DNA of 64,000 bases from Helicoverpa zea. Lineage: Eukaryota; Arthropoda; Insecta; Lepidoptera; Noctuidae. The stretch lies in NCBI RefSeq assembly GCF_022581195.2, contig NC_061461.1, positions 2,604,001 through 2,668,000 on the forward strand. Direction: 5' to 3'. Within the stretch, counting starts at the first letter, position 1; each line of letters begins with the position of its first letter. Under the pieces are notes generated by a model, which saw nothing but the letters and a program-made list of their open reading frames with translations, had not been told where the DNA came from and searched no databases. The position numbers and the translations under genes were made by a program. Below, in pieces: positions 12,290-24,262 of this stretch.

Positions 12290-13622
12290 AAAAAAGTAAA
12301 AAGTAAAAAGTAAAGTAATCTTTATTGTGTTGATTGTGTTGGTTACAGGTGTTAGATATAATGATATACATACAGTACAACAATCAGCCCGTTTGGGCAT
12401 ACAATAATTAAGGCCCATTCGGGCAGGTACATTATTATTTATTACAAAATTATATAAATTACAAACTAATTACTTATTTTCTAAAAAATCCTTAATAGTA
12501 TAATAACATTTTTGTGCCAACCATTGCTTCATTTTTACTTTAAATAATCTTAATGGAAGTTCTCTAATAGTTCGGGGTATTTTATTATATATTTTTACAC
12601 ACATGAACATACAATTTCTGTGGTACAGAGTAGTTCTGCATTTAGGTACAAGAATCTTACTAGGATCTCTTTTGCTAAATATACTGTTTTCTGAGACTTT
12701 TTGAAATAATTGTGGGTGCTTTCTAACGAAAAGACCAATCTCGATAATATATAGGGAAAAAATTGTAAGTATTTTAGTTTCCTGAAATAGGGGTTTACAC
12801 GAATCAAGGGGACCAGCATTACATATTGCTCTTAAGCAACGTTTCTGTGCCAAGAAAACTTCGTTTATTAAAGTTGAATTGCCCCATAATAATAAACCAT
12901 ATCGCAGAACTGATCCTATATAACCATGGTAAGCAGCAATAGCTGTGGATTGTGTAGCAGTTTTGTTATATAAGCTGTCTTAGTGCGTAAACGAATTTGT
13001 TTATTTTTGAACATACGTAATTAATATGTGATTTCCAATTGCAGTAATTGTCTACAGTTATACCTAAGAATTTAATGTCAGTAGTTGGACTGATTACTGT
13101 ATTATTATATTGCACGGTAATTTTTTTGGTCACGGTTTGATAGTTAGAAAATTGTATATATTTAGTTTCAGTTAAGTTAGCCTGTAAGTCGTTGTGTGTT
13201 AGCCATTGTATTACATGTCCTAGGGTTTTATTAACCTCTTCTTGGTGGTGGTTGTTAGCTCGGTCAGTGTTAGGGATAATAATACATATGTCATCTGCAA
13301 ATAAGATACATTGGTGGGGTGTTATATTGGGAAGGTCATTTATGTATAATAAGAATAAAAGCGGTCCCATAACACTACCTTGTGGAACTCCTGATCTGTT
13401 ATGCCGGTAAGTGGATTTACAAGGTACGGATACTAGATTAGTGTTGAGGTGGTTTATTTCAACACATTGGGTTCTGTCTGAGAGGTAACTTTGTATCCAG
13501 TCCAGGGCAGGTCCTCTTATACCATAGCGTTGACATTTGTTTAATAGGACTGAATGGTTAACATAATCAAATGCCTTCGACATGTCTAGAAATAGTACTG
13601 TAACTGGAATGTAACTGGAATG
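12290..13622 (-). mobile_element. Jockey-group LINE, 5'-truncated
   Basis: A minus-strand non-LTR retrotransposon, cut at its 5' end near 13610-13622 where gtaactggaat is duplicated. Its 3' end at 12290-12316 is a short tandem tail of (a)nGT units, typical of this LINE group. Between the ORF stop (near 12470) and the tail is an untranslated region containing gcccgtttgggca and gcccattcgggca, which can pair with each other. No clear target duplication was found. Confidence 0.8.
12470..13610 (-). pseudogene. LINE reverse transcriptase, frameshifted
   Basis: The larger frame (13610 to 12966) holds reverse transcriptase motifs in order: LDMSKAFDYVNH (motif A), then SGVPQGSVMGPLLFLLYIND (motif B), then LFADD (catalytic motif C), then a FLGITVDNYCNWKSHI block. 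The second frame (12853 to 12470) is the C-terminal region, with QKRCLRAICN and a KIYNKIP segment. The reading changes frame at about 12970: one extra base makes an early TAA, and the other frame then runs on across 12970-12853 without a stop. The endonuclease and N-terminal RT are missing. Daphne/Kiri-like by wording, clade not certain. Not functional. Confidence 0.85.
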
Positions 13623-15124
13623 ACAAGTAATACAGCCAATATCTACTCATCAACATCTCACAGAACAAAATATATACACATAATATAGTACACATAGTAT
13701 AGATGTGCCATTACAGAGGCCATTTTCTATTAATCTTATTATGAGGGACTAACAGCCCTCTATATTTAGAAGTGGCAGTTCGGAAATACTCCTAAAACAA
13801 GAGCCTAATGGTAGTTACAGTATGAACTCGATTACTCTACTGACATCAAACAGGTTGGTACAGAAGATCTAGAATTAGTTCAAAATTTTATGAAGCAAAA
13901 ATATTTCTAAGTAAAGAATACAAAAAGTACATAATTGTGCCTTACTGATAATTAATATACCTAATTATTCTGCTCTGTTTATAATCAAAAGAGTTTATTT
14001 AGTTAAGAAAAATACAAAACTTAAGAAAAAAGGGCACAAAAGAGGAAAAACTAAGGAGGTTTATAAAAAAAATATTGTCAACCAATTAAATAATGTAGGT
14101 ATATAGAACAGATGCCATAGTTTTCTTTTATTTATCAAACATTAAGTCATACCCGTTATAAATATAATAACGAGCATACAGTTAAATTCCCAAACTACTT
14201 TCTTGCAGTAATCAACATAGATTTTGAACTAATATTCGTAGACAAGCCACACTGGAACTTCTGCCCACAACTACATACTACTCGTGGTAATAGCTTTTCT
14301 TTACGACTATCGTAAAATTCTCTCTCGAATATTTTGTCTGAGAACAATAATAGATGTGGAATACGAAAGGAATATTATAGTAACTCCCTAAGCGTTGATA
14401 AACTACTCCATTGTAGGTAACGTCGTAAAAATAGTCGTAACTAAGTTAATTCTTATGATGAACTGCGTCGTAAAGACTGAGTTTCTTCTTAGATACTAGT
14501 GTTGAAGTTTTCTAGAGATTTATTGAGTTTTATGTCTTGTATTTTGTGGTCTTAGTATCTTCTGCGGCGTGAAATAATATTTCTTTTAATATTATTTTAT
14601 GTGGTAGAAATAAACAAGGTTTGCAAAGCTTCATTTGATTAAGAAACGTCGCTAACTATAGTAATTAATATAGTAAAGCTGAAAAGTTTGTTTGTTTCAA
14701 CACGCTAATCTTAGGAACTACAAGGCCAATTCTAAAAATTCTTCCAATGTTATTTTCAGTCTTATACCTAATTAAATAACCGTCACATTTGTTAGTGGCC
14801 AAGCTGTCACTTGTGTTAGGAAATAGTAAAAAATGTATATCCTTTTGTGTCTTCGTCACAAAAAAATAAGGTGCTAAATCACAAGGAAACCTACATTTAT
14901 TAAGATGTTTCTTTAAACCTATTATGCATACCTAGCATATAATCAAATGTTTACATAAACACTGTTGGCCAAACATGATCAAAACCAATCGATACATGGA
15001 AAATTCTGTACTTTTAAATTACAATCAAAAGATCGAACCACTTCAATCAACTTCGCCGTGTAAGTATTATTTACATCGAATGGAAAAATTCCAGATGACC
15101 TGTTATAGGATGTTTTTCGCTATA
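13623..15124. other. No gene recognised
   Basis: AT-rich sequence with one Helitron-like remnant at 14665-14800. No coding signal was recognised. Confidence 0.5.
14665..14800 (+). mobile_element. Helitron-like 5'-part remnant
   Basis: atagtaaagctgaaaagttt, gtttgtttcaacacgctaat and cttaggaactac, then attctaaaaattcttc, follow the forward wording of the lepidopteran Helitron-type repeat. The 3' hairpin end is missing. Confidence 0.5.
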
Positions 15125-15315
15125 TATATGTTATGGACCATGTGATTAATTCGGGCATTATTAATAATGCCCGAGCATTATGAATAATGTCTAGCTTTAT
15201 CGGGCCAAGTGATTAATAACTATCTTAACTTCATTATTTATCACATTGCACGGGCATTATTATATTGCTACATGACAGTTGGGCAATTTGATAATAAAGC
15301 AAAAAATTGAAGTTA

Positions 15316-15488
15316 GTGACGAAAACGTATCCCACGTAACAGTTGCCCGGGTAACTGGGTTGAGGAGGTCAGATAGGGCAGTCGCTCCTTGTAAAGCACT
15401 GGTACTCAGCTACATCCGGTTAGACTGGAAGCCGACCCCAACATAGTTTGGGAAAAAGGCTCGGAGGATGATGTGACGAAAACGTATC
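15316..15488 (+). mobile_element. 5'-truncated SINE with 16-bp TSD, nested
   Basis: SINE tail sequence at 15332-15472 (gttgcccgggtaactgggtt ... tagactggaagccgacccc ... ctcggaggatgatg) is bounded by the exact 16-bp repeat gtgacgaaaacgtatc at 15316-15331 and 15473-15488. It is inserted inside the TIR element at 15129-16393 and is therefore younger than that element. The tRNA-derived head is missing. Confidence 0.9.
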
Positions 15489-15595
15489 GCTGCAAAACCG
15501 ACTCCACGTAGTCTTGTCTGTCCTACCCCTAGAGTACAATTCAAAACCGCGTAAGTGTGGAGGGGCGAGGCGGCCTGCGAGCTGAGGCGCAGGTA

Positions 15596-15676
15596 GTTTT
15601 AACGCTCGCCGACGCGGCTGAGGCTGGCCGGCTGAGCCGGCCAGCAAGCCGAAGCTGCGGCGGTGAGCGTGAAAAC
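15596..15676. repeat. GC-rich long hairpin
   Basis: The arms gttttaacgctcgcc (15596-15610) and ggtgagcgtgaaaac (15662-15676) pair with two mismatches. The tip is a perfect stem, gctggccggc / gccggccagc (15623-15632 and 15636-15645), around a TGA loop. Pairing continues imperfectly outward to about 15560 and 15712 (gcgagct words on both sides). The block is far more GC-rich than its surroundings. Open frames across it, including one of 107 codons on the minus strand, are by-products of composition. Confidence 0.75.
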
Positions 15677-16397
15677 CATCTGCGACGATAAGCTCGCATG
15701 GGACCGCCGGAGCCCCGCACACCGGAGCCGTGACAGAAGCCATGCTTGCTGCATGTTGCTTGCTTACATTTTAAACGTACTGAGTTAAAAAATTAGAAGC
15801 TAAATAAATAAATTTTATGATGTCATTTAATAGTATTTTAGAAGTTTACTGTTAGAATGCATGCTACAAATTTAGATGCTAAAAAATAACCATCATGCGG
15901 AGTTGTATTTAGAGCGGTTTACTTAGAAGATAACGAGTGGCTGAGATAGTATTATTTAGATGCTCGTTAATTGTGGCTGACTTAGTAATTTAGAAGGCAA
16001 CATACATTATTCGGGGCGAATAATTATATTAAAAAGGAGCCTGTTTAATAAGCACCCTTTAAATATGACTTTCCTTAACTTTTAAATGCAAAAACTAGTG
16101 GATTTTTAAGGCAGAAGTCCTTCATAATTAATCCAAATCATGAGGCTGATTATTTAAGTGGTTTAATATTTAGTTTATTTTAAATTAAATGGCAATAACA
16201 ATAAAAAAATGAATATAAATATGTTATTACTTTGCTTGTATTACTTTGCCCAAAAGGTCACGGGCAATATGTATAGTGCCCGGTCAATTTGATTATTTGA
16301 ATAATTATTATCAAATTGCGCTCTCATATTGGGCATTTTTCATAATGACCGGGCATTATGTATACTGCTCAATTTATCACTTGGTCCATAACATATA

Positions 16398-19300
16398 CAT
16401 TATTGGTAATCCATTTGGCTGTTAATTACATATATTAACGTTTATTTAGTCAATGATTACATTATTTATTAAAACAGTCATGTTTTAATTACCTAAACTG
16501 TGCATTACAATCTGACGTCCTGGAAGTTAACTACAAATCTATTTGTTACTGTTCATGGAATGCATTAGTAGGTACTTAGTGCTATACTAGGCAGTGTAAA
16601 TACCAATACGTGAACGTCTGGATGTATGGTTGTCTGTAACTCTTTCACGTTAAAATTAATGTCTTTATTATTGTGAACCTTGGTAGCAATACAGCTTTAC
16701 ATCCAAACAATGTATAAGCTACTTATTATCCTGATGTAAGAAGTAGTTCCTCCAAGAAGCGGGTGCAATCGTTAGCTGAAACCGGTATTGAATACTCCGC
16801 AAAGGTAGGAGTCGGCACACGTCTTCAAATTGTATCAAGAGACTGTAGATTTTAAACGTAGAGCAGTAGTAGTAGTAGTATTCCTACGTAGGTGCCTACG
16901 CAAACAACGTCTAGACTGTACAAGGCTTAACAATTGACTTCTCCGGACAAACAGACGGAAAGGTCGAGATTACGTCAATTTCCAGTGAAAAAGGTAAACA
17001 AACAAACGTCATAGTGTTATCAGAACATGATCTGACACGTCCCCAGTACTCGTAATAATGTCCCTATCTGAAGTGTCAGCTGTCACCTGTTGGGCAGGAC
17101 ACGTACAATGCAGATAGAGGGTGACATTCGTAATATTATGAGTGCGTTATATTTGACGTTTAGTAGTTAGTTTAGTCGTAATTTAGCGGAAATGTAGCAT
17201 TTCGTACACGTATAAGTTTTCTTCGTTATCAATCATGACCGTGTAAATCTGTCTATGTGTGTATTCAAGGGCAAAGTTTAAGGAAACGTATATGTCCCTA
17301 CGCATATCCTGCATTATTTTTTGAGCGACCTATTTCCTGAATCAGAAAAAGATTTTATGTCGATTTTTAACGCCATTGTATATTGTGCAAAAATACGTAA
17401 ACTGCTTTCTGAACATTTTCTAACCCCTACTAAAATCTCCAAACACGGGATGAGCCATAAAAGGCTTATACATTTTTCATTCTTCGCATAAACCATCTCA
17501 TCTCCGTTCACCTATACGTTACGGAACACTAAAAAAAAGCGTCACCAGTGTAAAATATCAGTCGACGTATATTCTTAAAAATCGACATTTCTCGCGCCAG
17601 AGTTAAACTTAATTTGCCCCTCTGATCCAATTTCCGTCGAGAACGCTACCCTCTGATTATTGGAAAGATATACATCACCATCTTTCTTCGAACAGACGTG
17701 AAGCTGACAGTGAAAATGGCCGCTAAAATATTTTTTCGCTTTGGCAAAATTTATGATTTGAATTGAGAAGGATTAGCGCGCGGAACGTTTTGATTGGTTC
17801 GTTTCGAATGTTGGCTCTTTGGGATTGGTTACCTGGTTTGAATTGCGAATGGAATTATTTATTGGTTCTTGTAAACTGTTGAGAAGAAATGTTAATGACG
17901 CATCTATTTGCAAGGGGAACTAAGTTACAATGTTCTTTTCTTTATAATTAGTGTATATTAGCTGTTTTCCCATGGTTTTACCCGCGTCTCATGGGACTAC
18001 AGCCGGTACCACGTAAAATACAGCCTATATTACTAGGGTAGAGTGTAACATTGAAAGAATTACAAAGTGCAAAGAAACAAAAAAATGTTTCTCTTTATTA
18101 CATTAGTCGCAATGTAAAGAAAAGGATCCAAAAAACAATTCACCTACACCAAAGTAACAAAAATATTTACAATTTGTTTTGTTTCCCTAAAAAATGACTT
18201 TATAGGGTAAAATTTTCCCACATCGACTTTTGAAGGGGTGCGTGATCAATGGTGTGTAAACATTTGTTTGAAAACCCAGGGAAACGGTACGGTTTTTATG
18301 AAAATTTATAGTCAGTAGTTCCCCCTGTAAATTGTGTAAAAGTTTATGTAAACAAGCGTTTGTGTATTACAATGTTAGTTATTTGCGTGCAATTTGTTTT
18401 GACACGATACAGGGGTTACGTGTCTATTTGGGGACAGTTTTTTATTTTTTTAGTTTAGAATTGTTTGTAAACTTTTTTTGTTTTAGGTAGGAACGTGTGT
18501 TTACATGTTCCCGTTGCTGTCACTGTTCTTTTTTGCCACTAATTATTTGTATCTTAATAATTTATTCCAAAGTCATAGAACGTGGGCTGGGAATTGGTCT
18601 GGGGTTTCGAGAAATTCTTCGGGCAAAAGGTAATTAGATTTTTCCAATTAAAGATAGTTGTTAGTAATGTACGAGTGCATTATGCCTGAACATTTCAGGG
18701 TGTACTATAAATAGATATAAGCCAGACTCTTTAAGAAAATCCTCTGGCTTCCTCTAAATAATATGGCCAACCACAATCCCAGACATATTTTAAACTATGA
18801 CAAATGATCTCATAAAGCCACAGACTAGAATAATACCTAAGTAGGACAATGTCTAACTGCAATAAATTGTAGCAGTCGATAGGGGGCGTCGGCTCACCTA
18901 TGGTGCCACGATTTATAGCACACGCTACCTGAACTTTATGACCAGCTCCGCGGGGTATTAACGAAGTAAACACCCTTTGTGGAGTTACTAGTCTGATTTA
19001 TATTATTGAGACAAATATGTATGTATCTATGCACGAGATGACAGCTGATAGAATCATATAAAAGATGACAATATGCTCCGCCGACCCTAAGTAAACAGGG
19101 ATTAGGGCGATAGCTGAAAAAAGCTCCAATGAAAAAGCCTTTAGGTTAAAGATAAAAGCCAAAAATCATTATCTTGTACTCTGAGTTCTAGGAACATAAC
19201 TTAATTGTACTTAAGTTTAAACAGAGGTTTCTTAATTTTACTTAAGTACGAGTACAATACTTATTGTTTTTTTGCAAATCTGTAAATGAAAGTGTATTGG

Positions 19301-22300
19301 ATTTAGAAATACTTTCTCCAACAGCCCCACATATAGCAGACAAAATAATTCACGTACAATATCTACGCACGCTTAGCTAAATCGGTGCCATCAAGCGATT
19401 CGCATCACGTATACAATAATGGGACATTTCAGCACCAAATATATAAGAGAAGATCTTCGCGACGCAATCAAAGCAATAAAAACTATACGTAATGTTCAAT
19501 CTTACGCCTTTAGAGAATCCACACAGAATATCATCTATTCGTGACGCCCTGAGGAAATTAAAGATTCTATCCGTAGCTAAACCTGAATCCCTACGTAATA
19601 GTAAGGCAGAAAATTGCAAATTAAAAGCAGGTCACTGCCAAAGGAATAACAACTTTAGAAAACATACTTAAGGTTGTTTTTTGCTTGGCAAGAGATGAGG
19701 AAGATAAAATAAAAAGCTTGATTTCCCAACGAAGGGTCTAGATAAGTTCAATTAATTAAGGATACCTACATCGATGGCTTTATCGAGAGGGTATTATTCA
19801 GGCGCTCTAGTGTCACTATGTTCGAGGAAATACAAGCAGGGAATGCTACAAGTCAAGTGTATGGGATCGGGGTTTTAATTGCATTGAAAATATCGATCAT
19901 GGGTTCAAGTTTTACTTCTGCGAAGTACATAACTTTGATCGGCTATGAATATGCGCCCTATTGGGTATCAAAGAAAATTGTTGCAAATTATTTTTTCTCT
20001 CTTCTATGAATCCGCTTGACAGTAAGATACTATATTCTATAAAGCGATGGTAGGTTTTCTAAAAATAGTTATAATTTATGTCCATTAGATGGCAATATTA
20101 CGCTTAGAACTTTTGTATTGTAATCTAATGGGCACGATTTGGGAATACAAAGAACACAAAACCGATATTATTGTTACGTTTTAAAGGGACATGAAATTGC
20201 TTTCGATAATTTGAAACAAATAATCGAATTTAAGGTTCCTTTGAGCCCCGAAAAATGGATTAACCCATTCTTTCGAATTGAAATCGAGTTGAAATACAAC
20301 AAATTGGTCTAGTACGTAGTCAGAATTGAAATAAGGTGATCACAGACTATGTGCTGTTTATGATTCAGAAAACGGAATCCTCACTCCCATTACTATAATA
20401 AAGCTAGAAAAATAGTAGACGTAAACTTTGAAAGAGAAAATAACTTGATTAAAGTAATTCTGGCTTCACAAAGGTAATTGTTGAATTTTCGGTCGATTTC
20501 ACATGATTTTGTTAGTTTGCGGTACCTATATTCTACAAGGTGTTGAATTGCATTTGTGCCATAGTTCAGTAGGAGGTCATAAAATACGTAAATAATCGAT
20601 TGGAATTACAGTAGACGGGAAATAGCTAATATGCACTGGTTTTTTTTGTCATGGTAATGTCGTAGCATTTCAGAAGTAATCCAATTTTATGAATGAAAAT
20701 TATGAATGATCGTTGCGTATGCTTTGTGTTTGCGTTTGTTTGAGGGCGCAGCACGGTTTTAAGGTCAGTAACACACGCGCCAAGTTTAAATACGGCTGTA
20801 TGAAATTGAAGGAATTCCGAAAAAAAAAAATTACGTACCATTTTTTTTGTTGATTTGGTTCGAGAATCATTAGTATAATTACGTCCCTTAATATAGCACG
20901 GATACAAATCAACAGCTTGTATAAAGAAAAATAATACCTGGTATTTTCTTTAAATTTAAATTGATTTAGTTTGGTTCGGATATAGATACAATTTTTGGTG
21001 ACGTCTTTGTTAATACCAATATTTTTATTGTCTTTCTTTTTTAGCAAACAAGTGAGGAAATTGACTAGAAAATGCAAAGCAATTTTCGTATCTAATATCC
21101 ATTTCTCGAAACAATCAATGGTGTTACGTTAGTTCTAGAATAAAAACAAACGCCAGCTTGTCGATACGGCCGTACAACAGTTAGGTGGAGTCGAAAAAAT
21201 TTAATTAACTTTCAGAAAATGTAGGCAACAGCCATCATAACAGTTTGCATAACAAGTTCTAGTTGAAAGTATAATGGCGGACTATTTCTGCCTTGATGAA
21301 GCTAGTCTTTTCTACGACCGAGAAAAACAAAGTATTGCGGTCTAGAACAGTAGTAATTATAAAGTGACTCTTTTATATGAATATTTAAAATGTAAATGAA
21401 TAGATAAAGAAAAATGAAGTTTCATTATTTATTTTATTAAGTTATCAAATCACGTTAACACAGGTGAAATGATTTGGATGGCATCTAATACTACTTAAAG
21501 ACCACGTAGGTATACCAAACTTCGGTCGTGCAAAAGCTAATTAAAGAACAAAATCACTAAAGTAGTCTATATTTTCTCAGTACTTTTTACCAGAATAGTT
21601 ACCAAGTTGTTGTAGTTGCCTGTCACAAATTAACAGAAAATAACCTTGACACAATGTAGCCATTCCGGGGTCCAAACCCCAGTTTGAGGGCCATTCAAAC
21701 TTGGTAAACGGCGTATTTTCTTAAACTATGGTGTGCAAACTATGTCAGACCGTTGCTTAAGCACATGAGTCAAGTAACTCCCAGTAGGGCCAACAGTAGC
21801 GTCACTCGCCAAGGTTTATGACCGAAGTTAGCAAACGTGAGTTATAACAATACTGAATGTATTTCTGGATGCAATGCTGAGGGTCTGGTATTGCATAAAC
21901 TATTTGTTGAGTAGTAGCCTGAATAATCATTTTATTTAATGTTATGATAAACGTAAAAAACGTAGGCAGCAATATGCCATAAACCGTGGCGATATGAGTA
22001 AATGGTGATCACGTGCGCAAATGCCATGTATTCTAAGTTGCCCAGCAAGTGAGTTACTTGTTATGGAAGGAAAATCATCAACACTAATATTGATAGATTC
22101 TCAGTTACATCAAGCTTTACTATCTCCCCTACATTCGGGTAAATAGTCTCTGCGCTATTTGCTACTATTCAATCAGTGTCTATTTTTTATAATAGCATCA
22201 CCTATGACATAAATCATACTTCATCGAAAGAAAATCATAAAATTAAAGCGTTTAGTTATCTTTACCCCTCGTACGAGTACGTAGGGTCGTTATAGGGTAA

Positions 22301-22567
22301 CACCACATAATAAAGGGCTCATAAAATCTCTGAGTGTTGAACAATGTTATCAATGTAAAGTATCATGTAACCAGCGCCATCCTAAATTTTCGTGTTGTCG
22401 ATTAAGACGGTGACACAGTGGGCGGTTTACTTGATAGACTTATTTTTAAAAAAATTTAATCGCTCAAAAATTTAGATTTTAAAATAACCTGTCCAATATT
22501 TTGACTTAAAACATTAAAATCTCAACTAAATTGACACAGGTAGATTACATATATTTTTTTTAATTTT
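16398..22567. other. 6 kb without a recognised gene
   Basis: AT-rich, with a TAG trinucleotide run at 16866-16882, a Helitron-like scrap at 17960-18005 and a cluster of ATTGG words near 17.8 kb. Open frames of 60-125 codons at 17.3, 18.7, 19.4, 19.8 and 20.6-21.1 kb have no motif, signal or splice context that I can support. Confidence 0.5.
17960..18005 (-). mobile_element. Helitron-like 3'-part scrap
   Basis: agctgttttcccatggtttt followed by acccgcgtctcatggga is the reverse of the gggacgcgggtgaaacc...agct ending seen at 34543-34742. Confidence 0.4.
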
Positions 22568-22574
22568 ACAGAAA

Positions 22575-22867
22575 GTCGTGGTGGCCTAGTGGGTAAAGAA
22601 CCAACCTCTCGAGTATGTGGGTGTGGGTTCGATTCCAGGTCAGGCAAGTACCATTGCAACTTTTCTAAGTTTGTATGTACTTTCTAAGTATATCTTGGAC
22701 ACCAACGGCTGATAAAAAAGGTGAAGGAAAACATCTTCAGGAAACCTGGACTATAGTCTGAAATCACCAACCCGCATTGAGCAAGCGTGGTGATTAATGC
22801 TCAATCCGTCTCCTTGTGAGAGGAGGCCTGTGCCCAGCAGTGGGACGATAAAAAGGCTGTAACAACA
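22575..22867 (+). mobile_element. tRNA-derived SINE, type with short LINE-like tail
   Basis: The head carries RNA polymerase III boxes: A box tggcctagtgg at 22582-22592 and B box ggttcgattcc at 22626-22636. The next 80 bp (aggcaagtaccattgcaact, cttggacacc) match the SINE at 63054. The body then switches to a different tail: aggaaacctggactatagt, gaggcctgtgcccagcag, tgggacgataaaaaggctg and a short AAC repeat. The flanking words acagaaa (22568-22574 and 22868-22874) may be a 7-bp target duplication. The element has no coding capacity and depends on a partner LINE. Confidence 0.85.
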
Positions 22868-23245
22868 ACAGAAAAAAATATGACACAAATTAAAATGAAA
22901 CCTAAAATAACAACACTGTCATACAATTAATCCACTAGAAATGTTTTCCAATAGACATAAATTAAAATCTGCAATTTTATTGTGATTTCAAACTTCAGAG
23001 AAGCTCGTTATCATATCTCGTAACAACTTTTTATAATTTCCCACGGCTCCAATATTATTGTAACTTTATTTTTATTCAGGTACATGGTTATTTTTATGTT
23101 TTGCGTGCTTGTTATTCTCATATCACATTTATATTCGATTACTCCTAGGAGTAAAAAAAATATAACACACACGAATAAAATAAATAACGCTACCTTTATT
23201 TAAAAATCGACAGATTTATTTCAGTCAAATTACAACTCACAAATA
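22868..23245. other. No gene recognised
   Basis: AT-rich sequence; nothing could be assigned. Confidence 0.45.
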
Positions 23246-23330
23246 CATCATCTGCCTAGCCTTTTTCCCAACTACAATGAGCCTATTTGATTTCTTCAAC
23301 CCAGCACCCCTTGCTAAGACTGGTTTTTGC
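23246..23330 (-). mobile_element. SINE remnant
   Basis: catcatctgcctagcctttt, cccaactacaatg, tgatttcttcaacccag and caccccttgctaagactggt are reverse-strand SINE words. The segment between the tail and the ctcctcaacccag block is deleted. Confidence 0.65.
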
Positions 23331-24204
23331 CGCGTATTGACAGTATGTACATGGCTAGTACGCAAGCGTGTGAAACTAGTCGCGAATAGAATGGAATCCA
23401 CTTTTTATACCAAGTCTTCCGATGTATACAGCAGCAGTAGGTACGCAAATACTCACATATATTTTGTAGTGGCCAAAGTAACTTGCTTTGTTCCATAATA
23501 TACAGTTCTAGTCCGCATGCAAACTAATCGTGTATACATTGGAATAGGCGCGAAAAACTACGATTCCAATCTATCCGCGAGCAGTTGCATGCTCGCCATT
23601 TTGATTTGTTGACCTCTCTTTCTATTATACTGATAATCGTATCTGTATATCTATTCTAATGAATTAACGAGCATTATTATATTATTTACATGTATTCTAC
23701 GGGTATGTTTTATTCAATAATTTCAAAAAAAGCATGACCCGTAAAATACATGTACAACCGACAAGTATATCCAGACGAACCATAAAAAAAACGGGAACCA
23801 GGAACAAACTCTACAAGCGGGTCGCCCCTCAAGTACATCGAGAGGGAAAAAAAGAAAACACAACCTAGCATTTAATGTTAATATAAATATGAATAATGCT
23901 CGTAAATTCAAATTTTTTTGTATATTTTTTAAACAAGTTGATTTTTAATAAACAAACTCAGATTCAAAAGCCATTTTTATTTAATGCCTAATATTAATTT
24001 TGTATAGTTTTTGGCCGTGTATAAATTGGAAAGATGCATGTGCACGTCTAAGCTACGAATTATACGCGAGCAGTACACAAAATTCGTGTATACTTTGAAA
24101 TCACAAATTTAAAAACAGCATTACAAAGTATCAGCGAGCAGTTTCCTATGGATGCGTTTTGGTTATGTACACACTGTAAATACGCGTTTTCGCCTGCGAA
24201 AGTG

Positions 24205-24262
24205 TCAAATGACAGCCGGGACCCACAGTTACTCGTGCTTTTCGAAACACGGAAATACCACA
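24205..24262 (-). mobile_element. SINE middle-part remnant
   Basis: gtcaaatgacagccgggacc, cacagttactcgtgc and ttcgaaacacgg correspond to the reverse of the middle of the SINE at 63197-63245. It may be the rest of the copy at 23246-23330, split by about 870 bp of later insertion or rearrangement. Confidence 0.5.

Larger units (their letters stand above)
15129..16393. mobile_element. TIR element with palindromic subterminal repeats
   Basis: Terminal inverted repeats start TGTTATGGACCA at 15129-15140 and mirror this at 16382-16393. The match continues more loosely inward for about 50 bp. TATA flanks both ends (15125-15128, 16394-16397), so the target duplication is TATA or TA. Both ends carry several copies of GGGCAtTATtA / taaTAATGCCC, including the 20-bp palindrome at 15153-15172, and GGGCAATTTGATAAT-type words. 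Such subterminal repeats usually bind transposase. The core holds a GC-rich hairpin, and a SINE fragment is inserted in the left arm. No transposase frame is present, so it is non-autonomous. Superfamily unknown. Confidence 0.75.

Noticed and set aside
15420..15743. 107-codon minus-strand frame rich in Ala/Pro/Arg
   Set aside because: It spans the end of a SINE insertion and the GC-rich hairpin. Its length is explained by composition (few stops in GC-rich DNA).
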